In this document: positions 16,990 through 26,617 of the stretch, one piece after another
How the letters are laid out: each line of letters begins with the position of its first letter
How positions within the stretch are numbered: position 1 is the stretch's first letter
NCBI GenBank assembly: GCA_023381645.1
Contig: JAMCRJ010000051.1
Span: forward strand, 79,638-143,637
DNA length: 64,000 nt
Direction: 5' to 3'
DNA from: Gammaproteobacteria bacterium
GTDB taxonomy: Bacteria > Pseudomonadota > Gammaproteobacteria > Acidithiobacillales > Acidithiobacillaceae
Translations under genes and position numbers: made by a program
Notes under the pieces: model-generated
The model's database searches: none
The model's input: only the letters and a program-made list of their open reading frames with translations
What the model was told of the DNA's origin: nothing

Positions 16990-18006
16990 ATGCCTTACCG
17001 CCTGCATATTGAACCGAGCGGCCACGAGATGGATTGCGACAAAGATGAAACCATCCTGGAGGCCGCTCTGCGGCATGGTTTTCATATCCCCTACGGTTGT
17101 CGCAATGGTACCTGTGCGACCTGCAAGGGACGTATTCTCCGTGGAGAAGTAGATTACGGGAAGGTGGAGGAGAAGATCTTGTCGGCCGCCGAGAGAGATG
17201 CGGGCTTGGCGCTCTTCTGTCAGGCAATACCCCTGTCCGATGTGACGATAGAAGTCCGGGAGATCGGGGCCACCAAGGACATCGAGATTAAAACACTACC
17301 GTCCAGGGTGGCAAGAATAGTCGATTTGGCACCCGATGTGCGCGCGGTTTTTCTAAAAATCCCGACTACGGAGCGTCTCCAGTTCCTCCCTGGACAGTAT
17401 ATCGACATCCTTCTGAAAGACGGCGGCAGGCGGGGGTTTTCCCTCGCCAACATACCCGGTGAAGATGCGCTCCTGGAGCTGCACATCAAAAGAGTACCTG
17501 GCGGTATCTTTACCGGGCATGTATTCAGTGCGATGAAGGAAAAGGACATCTTGCGTTTCGAGGGGCCATTGGGCACTTTTTTCATTCGTCAGGAATCCAC
17601 CCGCCCTTTACTGATGGTCGCTACCGGTACCGGTTTCGCACCCATTAAGGCGATGCTCGAGTCGCTCTTTGCGCAGGGCTCCGTACGTCCGATCCATTTT
17701 TATTGGGGTGTGCGCCATCCGGAGGATTTTTATTATCAGGATTTGCTGAGGGAATGGCAGGCGCGTCATGACTATTTTCAGGTAACCCGGATAGTATCCC
17801 GTCCCGATGCTTCCTGGTCCGGAGCAACCGGCTATGTTACGGCACAGGTGATCCATGACTTTCCGGACGCGAGCGCGCTCGACGCCTATATTTGTGGGCA
17901 CCCGGATATGGTGTTTTCCTTAAGCGCCGCTTTACAGGGAGCCGGATTGAATCCGGAACACATTTATGCAGATGCGTTCGTATTTGCCAAAGCAAAAACA
18001 AGCTGA
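16990..18006 (+). CDS. 2Fe-2S ferredoxin / FAD / NAD(P)H oxidoreductase
   Basis: A 338-residue single-chain reductase. The N-terminal plant-type ferredoxin domain has Cys37, Cys42, Cys45 and Cys77 as cluster ligands; the FAD domain has RRGFSLANIP (flavin) and the NAD(P)H domain LLMVATGTGFAPIKAML, ending in YICGHPDMV. This layout occurs in oxygenase reductases and in proteins labelled CDP-6-deoxy-glucoseen reductase; no oxygenase or dideoxysugar genes lie nearby, so its acceptor is unknown. The ATG at 16990 has AAAGGA 7 bases upstream; a GTG at 16984 is too close. It appears to be monocistronic. Confidence 0.85.
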   Translation: MPYRLHIEPSGHEMDCDKDETILEAALRHGFHIPYGCRNGTCATCKGRILRGEVDYGKVEEKILSAAERDAGLALFCQAIPLSDVTIEVREIGATKDIEIKTLPSRVARIVDLAPDVRAVFLKIPTTERLQFLPGQYIDILLKDGGRRGFSLANIPGEDALLELHIKRVPGGIFTGHVFSAMKEKDILRFEGPLGTFFIRQESTRPLLMVATGTGFAPIKAMLESLFAQGSVRPIHFYWGVRHPEDFYYQDLLREWQARHDYFQVTRIVSRPDASWSGATGYVTAQVIHDFPDASALDAYICGHPDMVFSLSAALQGAGLNPEHIYADAFVFAKAKTS

Positions 18007-18068
18007 CATAATTATTAAATTGGCGAGGGGTTCTGCCAAGTTAACCTGACTTAGAGGAGCGATAGCAT

Positions 18069-18437
18069 ATGGAAGCACAAGTAAAAAAACGTCACCGTCG
18101 TAGTTCGGAGGAACGTCTTGCGGATTTGGAAGAGAAGCAGCGCCAGACGGAAATGCGACTGCGTGAACAGTTGGCAAAAATCGAACAGCAGAAGCGGAGC
18201 CTGCAGGAAAACCCGCGCGCCCGTCGTGAGCGGGAGGCACAACGGCGGTCATTGATGGACCGTATTTCCCGTCTGGTACCTGATTGGGAGCCCGCCCAGA
18301 TTCTGGCGGCTGTCGCCGAAGTGCGTGACCGCGTGGGTGGTAATGATCATCTGCTGGCTGAACTGAACCACCGCGGTGATGCGCTCATGCAGGAGCTGAA
18401 ACCCCGTCGCGGTCGTCGTCCCCGTTCCGCGATTTAA
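18069..18437 (+). CDS. small basic coiled-coil protein of unknown function
   Basis: I do not recognise the family. The 122-residue protein is strongly basic: residues about 14-65 form a charged heptad-rich helix (EERLADLEEKQRQTEMRLRE...), followed by a short folded-looking segment MDRISRLVPDWEPAQILAAVAEVRDR and a basic tail KPRRGRRPR resembling an AT-hook. It has no Cys and no signal peptide. A good AGAGGAG site precedes the ATG, and a strong terminator follows 30 bases after the stop, so it is a single-gene transcript. A nucleoid or nucleic-acid-binding role is possible from composition only. Confidence 0.7.
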   Translation: MEAQVKKRHRRSSEERLADLEEKQRQTEMRLREQLAKIEQQKRSLQENPRARREREAQRRSLMDRISRLVPDWEPAQILAAVAEVRDRVGGNDHLLAELNHRGDALMQELKPRRGRRPRSAI

Positions 18438-18466
18438 ATCCTGGCCCGATCGGTTTTCCGCGTACA

Positions 18467-18503
18467 GAAGCCCCCGGCGCTGAGCGGCGGGGGCTTCTTT
18501 TAT
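18467..18503 (+). terminator. rho-independent terminator
   Basis: Stem GAAGCCCCC (18467-18475) pairs with GGGGGCTTC (18489-18497) and is followed by TTTTAT. It ends the transcript of the basic coiled-coil gene. Confidence 0.9.
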
Positions 18504-18520
18504 AAAGAAGCGGCGGCGTT

Positions 18521-18832
18521 CTAACGTTTTTTGCATCCCCGCCAGCGGGCCAGTGTCGGCACGCGATGTGCCATGTAAGCACGGATGTACCATGGAGCAT
18601 TACGTTGGCGCATCAGTTGCCGGACACGGTGCTGCATGGCATTCAGTGTCAGTTCCGGTTCCCTGAACTGACCCCCGGCATAGCAATAGCTGCAGTAACA
18701 GATGCTGTGGCTACCATCGGCTTCCGTCCCCCCACCTTCGGGATCAAACTGCAGCGGCATGCCACAACTCTGGCAGCGGTTTCTTTCCAACTCCAGTTGG
18801 CGTATCCATTTTTTCATGGGGAAATTAGACAT
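18521..18832 (-). CDS. putative zinc-ribbon protein
   Basis: A 103-residue protein with Cys pairs CQSCGMPL (about 20-27) and CYCSYCY (about 45-51), the pattern of the putative zinc-ribbon family of small bacterial proteins. The remainder is basic (RVRQLMRQR, RWRGCKKR). The start at 18832 overlaps the end of the upstream membrane-protein gene by 8 bases; an ATG at 18817 is an alternative, since GGAGG is almost adjacent to the first ATG. It is co-transcribed with that membrane protein. The role is unknown. Confidence 0.7.
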   Translation of the reverse strand: MSNFPMKKWIRQLELERNRCQSCGMPLQFDPEGGGTEADGSHSICYCSYCYAGGQFREPELTLNAMQHRVRQLMRQRNAPWYIRAYMAHRVPTLARWRGCKKR

Positions 18833-19763
18833 CCTCCGGTGCTACCAGTTCGAGAGCCTCAATATAGATGTGTGCCATGCCCAGCAGGAACACCACATTG
18901 GGGAGAATGAATACCAGTGCACCGGCCAAGCCCATTCCCATGCTGAGTCCAGCGTTATACAAGGAGGTATTTGCTGCCATCGCCTGTACAGGCATTCCGC
19001 TGCCAAAAACCCTGTCTCCCGACAACACTCCCAGCATTTGCCAGAACATATCTGCACTGCGGCTGATTTCGTCAGCCAGCACCGGGGTGGCCGCCGTTAA
19101 TGTCATGCCATATCCGATATAGAGAATCACTGCAATGATAATTCCCATGCTTGTCGCCAGGGCTGCGAGCAGCAACATCATCAGCAGGATGGAACCGGGT
19201 TTATTACGGGCGATGGCAATGGTATGACGAAGTGATTTGCCCACGCCTTCGCCATGCCACAACGCTGGTCCGGAAAGATTGAAGACAATAATGGCGAGGA
19301 CGAAAACAACGGCGTTTACCAGCATGATGGCAGGGAAAATCGGGACAAACAGTACCGCACCCACTCCGGGTATCTTGCAGGCGAGAAACCCCAATACTTC
19401 CACCACAAAAATGCCGAGAAGCAGGAGACTTTCGATAATCAGCAGTCCCAGCAGACGCGGCAGCGCCCGTATGCCGAAGCGGAGGCTTTTGACTATTCCG
19501 GGCAGCGGGTCGCCGCGCGCTTCGTGCAGCAGTACGCCACCGGAGCCCAAGTAGCCGACACCAAAACTGATCAGCAAAATGATCATCCCGATGGCGGCAC
19601 CTGCCCACCCCCCCGGCCATTGTGCGAAAAATTCCAGACCGGCCATACCCAGGAAAACCGCGATCACGTACACCAGAATGGGCTGCCATAAAGTAATGCC
19701 GCGAAGCGCTCGCAGCAACAAAGAAAAAGACAGGTCTCCCTGACTGGGAGTATGGGTAAACAT
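18825..19763 (-). CDS. multi-pass inner-membrane protein of unknown function
   Basis: The 312-residue protein has about six long hydrophobic segments (near residues 24-48, 54-78, 98-128, 130-162, 190-222 and 275-305) and almost no charged loops; the first 20 residues are polar and cytoplasmic-looking. The arrangement resembles uncharacterised membrane proteins of the BPSS1780/DUF families in beta- and gamma-proteobacteria, but no motif is diagnostic. It precedes and overlaps the zinc-ribbon gene and diverges from tetR, so the TetR regulator could also act on it. Confidence 0.7.
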   Translation of the reverse strand: MFTHTPSQGDLSFSLLLRALRGITLWQPILVYVIAVFLGMAGLEFFAQWPGGWAGAAIGMIILLISFGVGYLGSGGVLLHEARGDPLPGIVKSLRFGIRALPRLLGLLIIESLLLLGIFVVEVLGFLACKIPGVGAVLFVPIFPAIMLVNAVVFVLAIIVFNLSGPALWHGEGVGKSLRHTIAIARNKPGSILLMMLLLAALATSMGIIIAVILYIGYGMTLTAATPVLADEISRSADMFWQMLGVLSGDRVFGSGMPVQAMAANTSLYNAGLSMGMGLAGALVFILPNVVFLLGMAHIYIEALELVAPEDV

Positions 19764-19821
19764 GCGTGGTTCCCTTGCTAGAATTTCCAGCCCCTAGAAT
19801 AGCAAATTGCAGGCGGATGGT

Positions 19822-19901
19822 GGACAACTTCCACCCGTGCCCACAGAGGGACAACTGCCACGGGTGATGCTACACTGTCCCTATATTGACCGACTGGTCG
19901 G
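19822..19901 (+). promoter_or_regulatory. direct/inverted repeats and TetR-type operator before tetR-argB
   Basis: Two 18-base copies beginning GGACAACT (19822-19839 and 19849-19866, 15 of 18 identical) lie 27 bases apart; their ends CACCCGTG and CACGGGTG are also an exact inverted repeat. Next come TACACT (19871-19876), a possible -10 with GGGACA 17 bases before it, and the palindrome CCGAC-TG-GTCGG (19890-19901), typical of TetR-family operators. Autoregulation by the downstream TetR is the simplest reading. Confidence 0.5.
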
Positions 19902-19953
19902 GCGCCGCGCAAGTGTGGCCATCACATGCAGATTGGGGGCGGGAGACGGTTTC

Positions 19954-21467
<1,514 letters not shown>

Positions 21468-21529
21468 ACCTGGGTCGCCTGCGCGTGCGTTGGTGCAGAT
21501 CTCGTCGCCACGGTTAAACTTCCGGCATT

Positions 21530-21549
21530 ACCGGCAGGGCCGGGCCGGT
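21530..21549. repeat. inverted repeat between convergent argB and emrA-like genes
   Basis: ACCGGC-8-GCCGGT forms a 6-bp GC-rich hairpin in the 96-base gap. It lacks a T-tract on either strand, so it is at best a weak or rho-assisted terminator. Confidence 0.35.
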
Positions 21550-21563
21550 AGGCGCGCCAGAGC

Positions 21564-22577
21564 TTAGAAGATCGGCCGCAGCGCCTTGACCCAGCCCGGT
21601 GCTCCGCCCGTATCCACCGTTACCGACGCGCTGGTACCGATCCGTAGCGGGAACCTGGAGTCTGGATTGGTGATGAGCACCCGTACCGGTACCCGCTGTG
21701 TTACCTTCACCCAGTTACCCGTAGCGTTTTCCGGAGGCAGCAGGGAGAAGGCGTTTCCGGCACCGCCGCTCAAGCTCACCACCTTCCCCTTGAAGCGATG
21801 GTCGGGATACATGTCCACAGTGATTTCCGCACTCTGTCCCGGGTGTACCCGGCTGAGATCGGTTTCCTTGTAGTTGGCCTCGACCCAGTATTCCGCATTG
21901 CCGATCAGGGGGAACAGGTCCTGATTGACATTGACCACGTCGCCCACATGGATTTCATCCACTTTGCTGACGACCCCCGCGATGGGCGCGTAGAGCGTGG
22001 TTTCAGACAGATAGAGCCGGGCTGTGCGCAGGGCGGCCCTGGCGGCGGCGATGCGGGCGCCATTGAGGACTTGCTGCGCCCGCGTCTCCGCCAGGGCCGC
22101 CTGATCGGCAGTCAGGCGCGCCCCGGCACTTTTCGCCGCGGTCATTTCGTTATCCGCCTGTTGCGCGGACAGGTATTTCTGCGCCGCCAGCGCCGCCGCG
22201 CGTTGGGCGTTGTGCCGGGCATTCTGGTAATTGACCTGGTCGGCGCTGATATTGGCGCGCGCTCCGGCAATATTGGCCTGAATGGCGGCCGTCTGCCGTT
22301 CCGCCTGCGTCAGTTCGGCCTCGGCTTTCTGCACGTCATAGAGATAGGCCCGCGGATCCACCTTGACCAGGGGCTGTCCAGCCTGCACGACCTGATTATC
22401 ATGCACATAAATGGCGACAATATGTCCCGTAACCCGCGGCGCGATATTCACCACATGGGCATGCAGATAAGCATCGTCGGTGTTGGGATAGTAATCAGAA
22501 ATCTGGAAGTATGCATAGGCGCCAAAGGCAACCGCGACAATGATGACCAGAACCAAAAGGCGTTTGAGCCAGCGCAT
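21564..22577 (-). CDS. HlyD/EmrA-type membrane fusion protein
   Basis: Periplasmic adaptor of a tripartite efflux system. The 337-residue protein has one N-terminal membrane helix (about 5-27), then DAYLHAHVVNIAPRVTGHI, typical of the EmrA/YibH branch, a long Ala/Gln-rich coiled-coil hairpin (about 80-190) and the barrel segments APIAGVVSKV and GQSAEITVDMYPD. No MFS or outer-membrane partner gene is adjacent, so it is an orphan adaptor in this window. It diverges from the pagL-like gene across 236 bases that contain an operator-like palindrome. Confidence 0.85.
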   Translation of the reverse strand: MRWLKRLLVLVIIVAVAFGAYAYFQISDYYPNTDDAYLHAHVVNIAPRVTGHIVAIYVHDNQVVQAGQPLVKVDPRAYLYDVQKAEAELTQAERQTAAIQANIAGARANISADQVNYQNARHNAQRAAALAAQKYLSAQQADNEMTAAKSAGARLTADQAALAETRAQQVLNGARIAAARAALRTARLYLSETTLYAPIAGVVSKVDEIHVGDVVNVNQDLFPLIGNAEYWVEANYKETDLSRVHPGQSAEITVDMYPDHRFKGKVVSLSGGAGNAFSLLPPENATGNWVKVTQRVPVRVLITNPDSRFPLRIGTSASVTVDTGGAPGWVKALRPIF

Positions 22578-22708
22578 AGGTGTCCCTTGTTGAATCCAAG
22601 CAGCCGGGCGACTCTCCGGACCTGTTTCGACGGTCGACTCACGCGCAAACCCTACTTACAATGGGCTTTGCGCAAAAAATATGCGCGGCTCAGGTCCATC
22701 AGGGATTT

Positions 22709-22748
22709 TTGACATACGTGCTGAGCGAACGCATACTGACCGTTCGGT
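22709..22748 (+). promoter_or_regulatory. promoter with overlapping operator-like palindrome (pagL-like gene)
   Basis: TTGACA (22709-22714), 17-base spacer, CATACT (22732-22737). The palindrome ACCG-TT-CGGT (22739-22748) falls on the expected transcription start, a common place for a TetR-type repressor. AAGGAG precedes the ATG at 22814. Confidence 0.5.
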
Positions 22749-22813
22749 TGATACCATAACGCAAACGATTCCTGTCGGCAAGATGGCCGACACCTCTTTA
22801 CTAAGGAGTAGTC

Positions 22814-23380
22814 ATGAAGGACAGGATTGGAATCCTGGCGAGGGTTCTGGGTGTGACGGCATTGGGTCTGCTGGCAGCCGGGCCAGCTTGGGCGCAGGAC
22901 GCGGGATTGCATGTGATCCAGGGCGGGCCCGCGTATTTCAACGCCGGTATCGGCGCCTTCAACGCGGCTGGCGTCGAGCCCGGTCCCGGCCATCGGGGTA
23001 ATGCGACCCTTCCGGAGATCGATCTGGAATACCAGTCCGCCTCCAAGTTGTTCGGCATTGGCGCGCTATGGGGTATCGTCGCCAATACCAACGGTGGTTT
23101 CATGGGTTACACCGGCCTTTACTCGGACATTGCCTGGGATCACTGGGTACTGACGCCGGTGCTCGGCATGGGCGGATATAATCAGGGGCGTGGCAAATAT
23201 CTGGACGGCACCTTCCAGTTTCGTCTGGAGTTGAGTCTCGCTTATCAGTTTGCGAATCAGTCCCGGTTGGGGATCAAGATCGCCCACATTTCCAATGCGT
23301 ATATCGCCAACGAGGACCCCGGTGAGGATGAGGTGCTGCTGACGTACGCCATCCCCCTGTCTTTTGGTGACCATTCCTGA
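22814..23380 (+). CDS. pagL: lipid A 3-O-deacylase (PagL family)
   Basis: Outer-membrane beta-barrel enzyme that removes the 3-O acyl chain from lipid A. The 188-residue precursor has a signal peptide cleaved after AWA (about residue 27). The C-terminal catalytic block HISNAYIANEDPGEDE contains His158 and Ser160 and, 11-13 residues later, Glu171/Glu173, matching the His-Ser-Glu triad of PagL. Alternating aromatic strands fill the middle. It has its own promoter and terminator. Together with waaC, waaA and the LpxL-type gene it adds a lipid A remodelling step. The identity is good by motif, but activity is untested here. Confidence 0.82.
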   Translation: MKDRIGILARVLGVTALGLLAAGPAWAQDAGLHVIQGGPAYFNAGIGAFNAAGVEPGPGHRGNATLPEIDLEYQSASKLFGIGALWGIVANTNGGFMGYTGLYSDIAWDHWVLTPVLGMGGYNQGRGKYLDGTFQFRLELSLAYQFANQSRLGIKIAHISNAYIANEDPGEDEVLLTYAIPLSFGDHS

Positions 23381-23390
23381 GGTACACCGG

Positions 23391-23415
23391 GGCCGGCCCG
23401 TCCGGCCGGCCTTTT
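23391..23415 (+). terminator. rho-independent terminator of the pagL-like gene
   Basis: GGCCGGC (23391-23397), a 7-base loop, GCCGGCC (23405-23411) and TTTT. There is no T-tract on the other strand, so it serves the plus-strand gene. Confidence 0.85.
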
Positions 23416-23426
23416 GTCGCCGACCG

Positions 23427-24377
23427 TCAGTCTGCGCTGCGGTGCAGGCCCAGTCGGTTGAACAGGGCCTGATCATGCCTTGTGCTGGCATTTCCTGTCG
23501 TCAGCAGGCGATCCCCAAGAAAAATGCTGTTGGCGCCGGCCAGGAAGGCGAGCGCCTGTAACTCGTCGCTCATGGCTTCGCGTCCTGCCGAAAGCCGTAC
23601 GTAAGCCTTGGGAAAAAGGATTCTGGCCACCGCAATGGTGCGCACGAATTCGATGCCGTCAACCGGCTCCGCAGCCTCCAGCGGGGTGCCGGGAATGGGC
23701 ACCAGGGCGTTGACGGGGATACTCTCCGGAGCCTGGGGCAGTTGTGCGAGCACTTGCAGCATCCGCGCCCTGTCCCGGCGGGATTCTCCCATGCCGAGGA
23801 TGCCGCCGCTGCAAATCCGGATACCGGCGTCACGCACCGCCTTCAGGGTGTCGAGGCGGTCCTGATAACTGCGGGTGTGGATGACCTCACCATAAAACTC
23901 GGGGGAGGTATCGAGGTTGTGGTTGTAGTAGTCGAGGCCAGCATGCTGTAAGCGTTCCGCCTGCCCCGGCTTGAGCATCCCCAGCGTAACGCAGCTTTCC
24001 AGGCCATACTCCTTGACCACGCCGATCATGGCGGCTACTTTTTCCATGTCCCTGTCGTGGGGGGAGCGCCAGGCGGCCCCCATGCACAGGCGTTGGGCCC
24101 CATTGGCTTTGGCCTCCCGTGCGGCGGCACGCACCTGTTCAAGATCCATCAGCGGTTCGGCCTGGAGCGCCGTCTGGTGATGGACGCTCTGGGAGCAGTA
24201 GCCGCAATCCTCGGGGCAACCGCCGGTCTTGATGGAGAGGAGGGTGGAGCACTGGATGGCGTTGGGATCAAAGTGTAGCCGATGCACCTGTTGCGCCTCA
24301 TAAATCAGATCGTTGAATGGGCGAGCATAGATTTCGAGGATGGCATCAAGAGTCTGGAGTGCTGTGCTGGTGTTCAT
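23427..24377 (-). CDS. bioB: biotin synthase
   Basis: Radical-SAM enzyme that inserts sulfur into dethiobiotin. The 316-residue protein has the CX3CX2C cluster ligands Cys54, Cys58 and Cys61 ([10 protein letters not shown]), [12 protein letters not shown], and the second-cluster region with Cys98, Cys128, Cys188 and the Arg in the C-terminal LSAGRE. It is the last gene of yggS-proC-yggT-yggU-bioB and overlaps yggU by 4 bases. It is split from bioFHCD, so the last biotin step is under different transcriptional control. Confidence 0.95.
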   Translation of the reverse strand: MNTSTALQTLDAILEIYARPFNDLIYEAQQVHRLHFDPNAIQCSTLLSIKTGGCPEDCGYCSQSVHHQTALQAEPLMDLEQVRAAAREAKANGAQRLCMGAAWRSPHDRDMEKVAAMIGVVKEYGLESCVTLGMLKPGQAERLQHAGLDYYNHNLDTSPEFYGEVIHTRSYQDRLDTLKAVRDAGIRICSGGILGMGESRRDRARMLQVLAQLPQAPESIPVNALVPIPGTPLEAAEPVDGIEFVRTIAVARILFPKAYVRLSAGREAMSDELQALAFLAGANSIFLGDRLLTTGNASTRHDQALFNRLGLHRSAD

Positions 24378-24724
24378 CGGTCTTCCCTGTCGAGAGCAGG
24401 TGAGTGGGCGGATTCGGCGTATTTTCTGAGTTGAGTCTGAACGTGTGTGGGTGCCGCGCTAATCCTGAGCACTTTGTCCCGCGCGCTCTCTCCCTGCACC
24501 AAAGTGATCTGCTGTCTTTTAAGGCCCAGGGTAGCACAGAGCAAAGCCGAAAGGGCAGTATTCGCAGCGCCATCCACGGGCCGGGCACGCAGGCGAATTT
24601 TGAGGGCATCGCCGTGGCATCCGCCGATGGCATCGGTCTTGGCACCCGGCTGTACGTGGACGCGTAAATACAGGTCGTCACCGTCTGCCCGCAGATATGG
24701 GGGGCGTGTTTCTGAGAAGGTCAT
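24374..24724 (-). CDS. YggU/DUF167 family protein
   Basis: A 116-residue protein with the DUF167 core: [34 protein letters not shown] and [14 protein letters not shown]. The family is widespread beside yggT and yggS in proteobacteria, but its biochemical role is unknown. The C-terminal about 25 residues after the domain are polar and not conserved. It lies 24 bases after yggT and overlaps bioB by 4 bases. Confidence 0.85.
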   Translation of the reverse strand: MTFSETRPPYLRADGDDLYLRVHVQPGAKTDAIGGCHGDALKIRLRARPVDGAANTALSALLCATLGLKRQQITLVQGESARDKVLRISAAPTHVQTQLRKYAESAHSPALDREDR

Positions 24725-24748
24725 GTGCTGCAGTCCGTCGTAAAGGGG

Positions 24749-25027
24749 TTACCCGCCCAGATTGAGGATGGCATGAACCAGCAGCCCCTTGAGCACTTCG
24801 ATGATCAACAGGGCTGCCAGCGGACTGAGGTCGAATCCGCCGATGGGCGGGATGATCCTCTGCAGAGGATAGAGAATGGGTCCGGTAAGCCGATCCAGAA
24901 ACTGCATGACCGGATTGCGTGGATCGGGCTGTACCCAGGACAATATGGCACGGATGAGAATTGCCCAGAACAGCAAGGTCAGAATGAGACTGGTAAGGCG
25001 TGCCGCCATAATGCTCAATTCAGTCAT
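24749..25027 (-). CDS. YggT family membrane protein
   Basis: A 92-residue protein with two membrane helices (about 8-28 and 64-86) separated by the family loop SWVQPDPRNPVMQFLDRLTGPILYPLQRIIPPIGG. Bacterial YggT proteins have one or two such units; this is the single-unit form. It overlaps proC by 4 bases. Relatives are linked to osmotic tolerance and, in chloroplasts, to cytochrome b6 assembly; its function here is unknown. Confidence 0.88.
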   Translation of the reverse strand: MTELSIMAARLTSLILTLLFWAILIRAILSWVQPDPRNPVMQFLDRLTGPILYPLQRIIPPIGGFDLSPLAALLIIEVLKGLLVHAILNLGG

Positions 25028-25851
25028 GGCGTATCCTTTTCCGGACTGCCCAGAGCGCGGCTGCGCTCCGCCGCGGCGGCCAGGGCCCGCTGCGCCAGTG
25101 GCCGCAGGTGCTCTTCCCAGACCGACAAACCCGCCGCCGTGGTGCCACCCGGACTGGTGACCTGATGGCGTAACTCGGTCGGACTGAGGGTGCTGGCAGC
25201 GGCCATCTGTGCGGTGCCGAGCACCGTCTGCAGGGCGAGGGCGCGCGCAGTGGCACGGTCCAGGCCCTGCAGCACGGCGGCATCTTCAAGGGCTTCCAGA
25301 AACAGCAGGACATAGGCAGGGCCGCTTCCGGATAGTGCCGTAACGGCGTCCATCAGTGATTCATCGCTCAGCCAGTAAATCTGACCTACGGCGGACATGA
25401 CAAACCCGGCCGTCTGGCGTTGCGCGGCACTTACCGAATCGCGGGCGTACAGGGCCGTCGCTCCGGCACCGACTTGCGCCGGGGTGTTGGGCATGCCGCG
25501 CACGATGGCGCTCCCAGGGTTCAGTTCGGCGGCAATGCGCGCGCTGTCGACGCCGGCAGCCACAGAGAGGAAGAGCACCCCGGCATCGGCGAATGCCTGT
25601 CGCCACAGCGCGAGCACTGCGGATATCTGCTTTGGCTTGGCTGCGTAGATGACCACGCTGTTGGCAGGCAGACTTTGAGCCGTTGCCGCTAGACTGCGGA
25701 TGCCGAACTCTTCGGCAAGCGTGTCACGGTGTGCACTGCTGGGGGCATGAACCTGAATCTGCTCGCCCGCAATGCCCTGACGCCGCAGACCGGCGATGAG
25801 GGCGCGGGCCATATTGCCGGCACCAATGAAGACAATATTCTGAGGTATCAT
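25024..25851 (-). CDS. proC: pyrroline-5-carboxylate reductase
   Basis: Last step of proline synthesis: reduces P5C with NAD(P)H. The 275-residue protein starts with the Rossmann motif FIGAGNMARALI, has the ProC segments RGMPNTPAQVGAG and DAVTALSGSGPAYVLLFLEAL, and ends VTSPGGTTAAGL. Overlaps with yggS and yggT are 4 bases each. proB lies elsewhere in the window (41.9-43.0 kb); proA is absent, so the pathway genes are scattered. Confidence 0.94.
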   Translation of the reverse strand: MIPQNIVFIGAGNMARALIAGLRRQGIAGEQIQVHAPSSAHRDTLAEEFGIRSLAATAQSLPANSVVIYAAKPKQISAVLALWRQAFADAGVLFLSVAAGVDSARIAAELNPGSAIVRGMPNTPAQVGAGATALYARDSVSAAQRQTAGFVMSAVGQIYWLSDESLMDAVTALSGSGPAYVLLFLEALEDAAVLQGLDRATARALALQTVLGTAQMAAASTLSPTELRHQVTSPGGTTAAGLSVWEEHLRPLAQRALAAAAERSRALGSPEKDTP

Positions 25852-26516
25852 AAGGGCTCCTGGGCACGGGCTCCGAAGAGGATGGTACCAAGACGGATTT
25901 CTGTGGCTCCCTGTTGCAGGGCCTGGAGGTAATCCGCCGAAGTGCCCATGGAGAGGGTATCCAGATCGGCATGGACCTGGGTTTGCCGCAGTGCGAGGAA
26001 AAGTTCTGCCATCCGGCGAAAGTCGGCCTCTGCCAGCTCCGGTTGCGGGTGGACCAGGGCCATCAGGCCGCGGAGCCGTAAACGGGACAACCGGGAAATG
26101 ACGAGGGCCAATTCCGGAACCTCTTCCGGCGCGCAGCCCCCCTTGGTTTCCTCCCCACTGATGGCGACTTCGATCAGTACATTCAACGGCTCCATGCCCA
26201 CGCGGGCGGCATGGAGCCGTTCCGCGATGAGTGGGCGGTCCACACTTTCCACCCAGTCGAAATGCCGGGCCATCAGTGCGGTCTTGTTGCGCTGGATGCG
26301 GCCTATGAAATGCCAGATGATGCCATCCAGATCTCTCAGTGCCGCTTGTTTGTCCAGGGCCTCCTGCAGGAAGTTTTCGCCGAAGTGGCGAAGTCCGAGC
26401 GCATAGGCGTCACGCAGTGTCGCCGCCGCAACGTGCTTGCTGGCAGCCAGCAGGCACTGCGGCGGGTGGTCGGCAATCTCCCATTGCACATGCGCTAGGC
26501 GTTCGGTGATGGACAT
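25848..26516 (-). CDS. YggS/PLPBP family PLP homeostasis protein
   Basis: A 222-residue PLP-binding protein that buffers the cofactor and affects amino-acid pools. The PLP lysine is Lys27 in LLAASKHVAA; other family segments are HFGENFLQE, WHFIGRIQRNK and LSMGTSADY. The ATG at 26516 fits the family N terminus; longer in-frame starts would run into the divergent pilT promoter region. First gene of yggS-proC-yggT-yggU-bioB. Confidence 0.9.
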   Translation of the reverse strand: MSITERLAHVQWEIADHPPQCLLAASKHVAAATLRDAYALGLRHFGENFLQEALDKQAALRDLDGIIWHFIGRIQRNKTALMARHFDWVESVDRPLIAERLHAARVGMEPLNVLIEVAISGEETKGGCAPEEVPELALVISRLSRLRLRGLMALVHPQPELAEADFRRMAELFLALRQTQVHADLDTLSMGTSADYLQALQQGATEIRLGTILFGARAQEPL

Positions 26517-26617
26517 CGGTCTCCGGCAGACGTGGGCGAAATGGTCAAGGTCGACTATAGTAACGCCCAATAGCCTTTGGCCCCAAATCATGGGTCGTTA
26601 ATGTCGGGAGCCGCACG

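Noticed and set aside
19807..19953. N-terminal extension of the TetR protein from a TTG
   Set aside because: The region holds repeats and an operator, the HTH begins about 12 residues after the ATG at 19954, and that ATG has a ribosome site.
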